From NCBI GenBank assembly GCA_938074135.1, contig CALJFL010000016.1, positions 1 to 9,172 on the forward strand: 9,172 nucleotides of DNA. The letters are read 5' to 3'. Numbering within the stretch: the first letter of the stretch is position 1; each line of letters opens with the position of its first letter. The notes beneath the pieces are model-generated. The model had not been told where the DNA came from, made no database searches, and saw only the letters and a list, made by a program, of their open reading frames with translations. This stretch comes from an uncultured Halieaceae bacterium. GTDB lineage: Bacteria; Pseudomonadota; Gammaproteobacteria; Pseudomonadales; Halieaceae. A program made the translations under genes and the position numbers. Of the stretch, positions 6,170 to 9,172 are shown in pieces.

Positions 6170-8122
6170 TCAGGCCTGCAATTCGGGCAGATCGCGGTAC
6201 AACTCAAGTGCCTCGGGATTGGCCAGGGCATCGGTGTTTTTCACCGGCTGGTTATGGACTACATTGCGCACAGCCAGCTCCACAATCTTGCCACTGATCG
6301 TGCGCGGAATGTCGGTAACCTGGATAATCTTCGCCGGCACATGGCGCGGCGTGGTGTTCTCTTTGACTGCCTTGCGAATTCGGTCACACAGTTCATCACT
6401 GAGGCTGACCCCCTCACGCAGCACGACAAACAGCACCACCCGCACATCGTCCTGCCATTGCTGGCCAATGACGATACTTTCCACCACCTCTTCAACACGC
6501 TCCACCTGGCGGTAGATTTCAGCCGTGCCGATGCGCACACCGCCCGGATTGAGCACAGCGTCAGAGCGACCGTGGATGATGTAACCGCCGTTGGCGGTGA
6601 CCTCACCGTAATCGCCGTGCGCCCACACCCCCGGCCAGCTATCGAAGTAAGCTGCATGGTATCGGCTGCCATCGTCGTCGTTCCAGAAGCCGATGGGCGC
6701 TGAGGGAAACGGCGCGGTGCACACCAGCTCGCCTTTTTCCTGAGCCACCGGCTGACCCGCGTCATTCCAGATTTCCACCGCCATACCCAGGGCCGGCGCC
6801 TGGATCTCGCCGACATATACCGGCATGATGCCGCAGCCACCAACAAAGCAGGACAGGATGTCGGTACCGCCGGAGATACTGGACAGGCACAGGTCGGCCT
6901 TGATGTCACGGTACACGTATTCGAAGCTTTCATGAGACAGGGGCGAGCCGGTCGACAGGATGGTCTTGAGACTGTCCAGTTTATGGCTCTGCGCGGGCTT
7001 GATGCCCGCTTTTTCCAGCGCCGCGATAAACTTGGCACTGGTGCCAAAGACCGTGATGCCCTCATCGTCGATGGCATCCAGTAGCAAGGAGCCATTGCGG
7101 GCAAATGGCGAGCCGTCGTACAACACCAGAGCCGCACCGGAGGCCAGCCCTGACACCAGCCAGTTCCACATCATCCAGCCACAGGTGGTGAAGTAGAAAA
7201 ACACGTCACCCCGCCCCAGGTCGACCAGCAGTTGCTGTTCCTTGAGGTGCTGCAGCAGGGCGCCGCCGGCGCCGTGCACAATGCACTTGGGCACGCCGGT
7301 GGTGCCGGATGAATACATGATGTACAGCGGGTGATCAAAGGGCAGCTGGGCGAACGTCACCTCAGTCGCACCCTCGTCCAGATAGTCATCGAACAGCACA
7401 GCACCACCGATGGCGGCGAGGTCGGGCGCTTTATTGGTCAGCGGCACCACGACAACTCGCTGCAGGCTATCGATCTGATCGGCGATCGCTGCAATCCTTG
7501 CCAGCGAATCGCAGGTCTTGCCGTTGTAGTAGTAACCATCGGCGCAAAACAGGACTTTCGGCTTAATCTGGCCAAAGCGATCCATCACCCCATTGATGCC
7601 AAAGTCTGGTGAGCAGGACGACCAGATGGCACCGATACTGGTGGCGGCCAGCATCGCGACCACGGTCTCGGCGATATTGGGCATGAAGCCGACTACCCGG
7701 TCCCCCTCGGTCACACCCTCGGCGCGCAGGCTGGCGGCCAGTTGCGCCACCTTGAGATAGAGCTCGCCGTAGCTGAGCTCACGGCGTTCACCATTTTCCA
7801 ACAATGAGATCAGGGCAGTTCGATCATCACGGTAACGCAGCAGATTCTCGGCGAAGTTCAGCCGGGCGTCGGGGAACCAGCGGGCACCGGGAAACTTATC
7901 GCCATCAGCCAATACCGTGTCACCGGTCTCGGAGGCCACCACACCACAGAATTGCCAGACGGCGCCCCAGAACCCCTCGGTGTCGGCCAGGGCCCAACGC
8001 TGCAGACTGGCATAATCACTGACCTGGGCTTCCGGAAAAGCCTCATTGACCATGGCCATAAACTGGCTGATCCAGGCGTTATCGATTCGTTGTTGGTCCG
8101 GGGCCCATAAAGGTTGGTTCAT
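6170..8122 (-). CDS. aacS: Acetoacetyl-CoA synthetase (acetoacetate--CoA ligase)
   Basis: A 650-residue cytosolic enzyme of the acyl-adenylate-forming (ANL) superfamily. It activates acetoacetate with ATP and CoA to acetoacetyl-CoA, AMP and PPi, feeding ketone-body use, leucine breakdown products or polyhydroxybutyrate cycling. The P-loop-like motif [10 protein letters not shown] is at 270-279, the [20 protein letters not shown] block is near residues 530-550, and the catalytic lysine is K612 in PRTISGK. The wording [19 protein letters not shown] and the [10 protein letters not shown] segment near the N-terminus are typical of acetoacetyl-CoA synthetase rather than acetyl-CoA synthetase. The length equals the family norm when translation starts at 8122. 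A longer frame open to 8245 would add 41 residues lacking family character, across the likely promoter. GGAA lies about 10 nt before the chosen ATG. Confidence 0.95.
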   Translation of the reverse strand: MNQPLWAPDQQRIDNAWISQFMAMVNEAFPEAQVSDYASLQRWALADTEGFWGAVWQFCGVVASETGDTVLADGDKFPGARWFPDARLNFAENLLRYRDDRTALISLLENGERRELSYGELYLKVAQLAASLRAEGVTEGDRVVGFMPNIAETVVAMLAATSIGAIWSSCSPDFGINGVMDRFGQIKPKVLFCADGYYYNGKTCDSLARIAAIADQIDSLQRVVVVPLTNKAPDLAAIGGAVLFDDYLDEGATEVTFAQLPFDHPLYIMYSSGTTGVPKCIVHGAGGALLQHLKEQQLLVDLGRGDVFFYFTTCGWMMWNWLVSGLASGAALVLYDGSPFARNGSLLLDAIDDEGITVFGTSAKFIAALEKAGIKPAQSHKLDSLKTILSTGSPLSHESFEYVYRDIKADLCLSSISGGTDILSCFVGGCGIMPVYVGEIQAPALGMAVEIWNDAGQPVAQEKGELVCTAPFPSAPIGFWNDDDGSRYHAAYFDSWPGVWAHGDYGEVTANGGYIIHGRSDAVLNPGGVRIGTAEIYRQVERVEEVVESIVIGQQWQDDVRVVLFVVLREGVSLSDELCDRIRKAVKENTTPRHVPAKIIQVTDIPRTISGKIVELAVRNVVHNQPVKNTDALANPEALELYRDLPELQA

Positions 8123-8154
8123 AGAAAAATGGTTCCATCGTTGATTGGTAGGGG

Positions 8155-8183
8155 AATATGCACGTGCGACTTCTTCTTGGCAA
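8155..8183 (-). promoter_or_regulatory. Candidate sigma70 promoter for aacS
   Basis: On the minus strand TTGCCA (8183-8178, 5 of 6 to TTGACA) and CATATT (8160-8155, 4 of 6 to TATAAT) are separated by exactly 17 bp. A start near 8148 would give a leader of about 26 nt before the ATG at 8122. This promoter supports the shorter reading of the enzyme. A dyad at 8189-8202 lies just upstream of the -35 box. Confidence 0.5.
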
Positions 8184-8205
8184 GCCGCTCTGCGCCTGCA
8201 GAACG
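8177..8205. repeat. Copy 1 of duplicated dyad-containing motif
   Basis: TTGGCAAG, then four bases (CCGC), then TCTGCGCCTGCAGAACG. Inside it, TCTGC-GCCT-GCAGA (8189-8202) is an inverted repeat with 5-bp arms. The copy overlaps the -35 box of the aacS promoter candidate. Copy 2 at 8310-8336 has the same order of elements in the same orientation. Confidence 0.55.
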
Positions 8206-8309
8206 ATGGTCTGCCCGGATTGACAAAATAATAGCCAGCAAGCAACCCTCGAGTCGGTCATCTCCCGGGTAGCGCACCTACTCGGCTAAGCAGCTCACAA
8301 GGCGCAATG

Positions 8310-8336
8310 TTGCCAAGTCTGCGCCTGTGCAGAACG
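8310..8336. repeat. Copy 2 of duplicated dyad-containing motif
   Basis: TTGCCAAG followed directly by TCTGCGCCTGTGCAGAACG. Relative to copy 1 it lacks the CCGC spacer and has an extra TG in the dyad centre, giving TCTGC-N6-GCAGA (8318-8333). The dyad overlaps the -35 position of the uup promoter candidate. This arrangement would suit a regulator acting on both divergent genes. Confidence 0.55.
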
Positions 8337-8354
8337 GAGCCGCTGACGTAGAAT
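8326..8354 (+). promoter_or_regulatory. Candidate promoter for uup
   Basis: TAGAAT (8349-8354) matches the sigma70 -10 consensus at 5 of 6 positions. At 17-bp spacing the -35 position reads TGTGCA (8326-8331), only 3 of 6. A start near 8361 would give a leader of about 30 nt. The -35 weakness makes this tentative. Confidence 0.35.
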
Positions 8355-8392
8355 GCCCCGCTCATTAATACCTGCGACGCTCCGTCTTATAT

Positions 8393-9172
8393 ATGCCACT
8401 GCTCAAACTCGACAAGGTCGATCTCCAATACGGCACCCAGGTTCTGCTCGACCAGGTTGACCTGGTCATTCGGCGCGGCGACAAGCTGGGCCTGCTGGGT
8501 CGCAACGGCGCTGGCAAGACCACCCTGCTGAAACTCCTCGCCGGGGAAATAGTGCCGGACAGCGGCGAACGCTGGCTCAGACCCGGTGTACGCATGGCGC
8601 GGCTGGAGCAGACTCTGCCGGATGCCGAGCACGCCAGCGTCTACCAACTGGTGGCCGGGGGCCTGGAAGAGGCCGGGGAACTACTGTCGCAGTACCACGA
8701 CCTGTTGCTGGCCGGCAACGATGTCGACATGGACGCGCTATCGAGGGTGCAGCATAAACTGGAAGCCGTTGACGGCTGGAACCTGCAGCAGCGAGTCGAA
8801 ACAACGCTCAGCCAGCTACAACTGCCTGCCGATGCCAAACTGGCGGAGCTGTCCGGCGGCTGGCGCCGGCGGGTCGCGCTGGCGCGGGCCCTGGTGTGTG
8901 AGCCCGAGGTGCTGTTGCTGGACGAGCCCACCAACCACCTCGACATCCCCGCTATTCAGTGGCTGGAAACGCAGCTGGCACAGTACCGCGGCGCGCTCAT
9001 ATTGATCACCCACGACCGCCGGTTTCTGCAAAACGTGGTCACCAGCATCGCCGAGCTGGACCGCGGGCACCTGACCTGCTGGGAAGGCGACTACCAGGGA
9101 TTCCTGCGCCACCGCGAACAGCAACTGCAGGCCGAAGAGCGCGCCAACGACCTGTTCGACAAACGACTGGCA
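8393..9172 (+). CDS. uup: ABC-F ATPase Uup (5' part, runs off the window)
   Basis: The first 260 codons of an ABC-F protein: soluble, no membrane segments, two tandem ATPase domains in the full-length family (usually about 630 residues). ABC-F proteins act on the ribosome, and Uup is also linked to transposon excision and tolerance of replication intermediates. Visible are Walker A GRNGAGKTT (36-44), signature LSGGW (153-157), Walker B VLLLDEPTNHLD (173-184) and switch H207 in ITHDRRF. An ARM-like insertion lies between Walker A and the signature (about 85-130). The charged stretch beginning REQQLQAEERAN near the right edge is the start of the interdomain linker. The second ATPase domain and the Uup C-terminal coiled coil lie outside the window, so separation from EttA or other ABC-F members rests on this half. 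No clear Shine-Dalgarno precedes the ATG. It is divergent from aacS. Confidence 0.93.
   Translation, partial: MPLLKLDKVDLQYGTQVLLDQVDLVIRRGDKLGLLGRNGAGKTTLLKLLAGEIVPDSGERWLRPGVRMARLEQTLPDAEHASVYQLVAGGLEEAGELLSQYHDLLLAGNDVDMDALSRVQHKLEAVDGWNLQQRVETTLSQLQLPADAKLAELSGGWRRRVALARALVCEPEVLLLDEPTNHLDIPAIQWLETQLAQYRGALILITHDRRFLQNVVTSIAELDRGHLTCWEGDYQGFLRHREQQLQAEERANDLFDKRLA

Larger units (their letters stand above)
8123..8392. other. Divergent intergenic region between aacS and uup
   Basis: This 270-bp region holds no gene. It contains a good minus-strand sigma70-like promoter for aacS, a weaker plus-strand candidate for uup, and two copies of an imperfect roughly 28-bp motif. An AT-rich patch on the minus strand (TATTAT, about 8225-8232) could be a second, distal -10 for aacS but lacks a matching -35. 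No terminator is needed or seen, since both genes point outward. Confidence 0.75.

Noticed and set aside
6259..7137. Open minus-strand frame of 292 codons within aacS
   Set aside because: Shifted frame of the acetoacetyl-CoA synthetase gene, Arg/Ser/Pro-rich, with no domain. The enzyme frame itself is intact across it, so this is not a frameshift.
8123..8245. 41-residue N-terminal extension of acetoacetyl-CoA synthetase
   Set aside because: Not family-like, would cover the best promoter candidate, and the 650-residue form already equals the usual length.

Overview
The window looks like chromosomal DNA from a free-living, probably marine, gammaproteobacterium. The grounds are a fairly GC-rich composition, a Uup-type ABC-F protein and a LapB/LapC-like type I exporter of the kind that secretes large biofilm adhesins. 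Other grounds are a heme A synthase for an aa3-type oxidase, an acetoacetyl-CoA synthetase, and a perfect CRP/Vfr-type site. No mobile element, tRNA, rRNA or CRISPR array is visible. The genus cannot be fixed from this sequence alone.

Region 1 (about 105-4272, minus strand) is a tightly coupled three-gene operon. It is transcribed from a LapB/LssB-like ABC permease/ATPase (4272 to 2146), into an HlyD/LapC-like membrane-fusion protein (2149 to 734), into a LuxR-type regulator with a degenerate receiver domain (734 to 105). The junctions overlap by 4 and 1 nt. The first two proteins supply the inner-membrane and periplasmic parts of a type I secretion system. The outer-membrane TolC-like pore and the exported substrate are not in the window.

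Region 2 (4273-5034) is a 453-bp divergent intergenic region followed by a small plus-strand gene. That gene encodes an unrecognised 73-residue protein rich in paired arginines (4726-4947) and ends in a strong intrinsic terminator (4989-5019). The intergenic DNA holds a perfect TGTGA-N6-TCACA site, inside the second copy of an imperfect 18-bp tandem repeat of period 25, plus three dyads on the side of the secretion operon.

Region 3 (5035-8122, minus strand) holds acetoacetyl-CoA synthetase (8122 to 6170) and then, after a 97-bp gap, heme A synthase CtaA/COX15 (6072 to 5035). The two share a direction but have no obvious functional link.

Region 4 (8123-9172) is a 270-bp divergent intergenic region with candidate promoters on both strands and a duplicated dyad-containing motif. 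It is followed by the first 260 codons of uup, which runs off the right edge.

The points most worth a second look are the arginine-rich small protein with its CRP-type site beside the secretion operon, the pseudo-receiver regulator at the end of that operon, and the duplicated motif between the acetoacetyl-CoA synthetase gene and uup.
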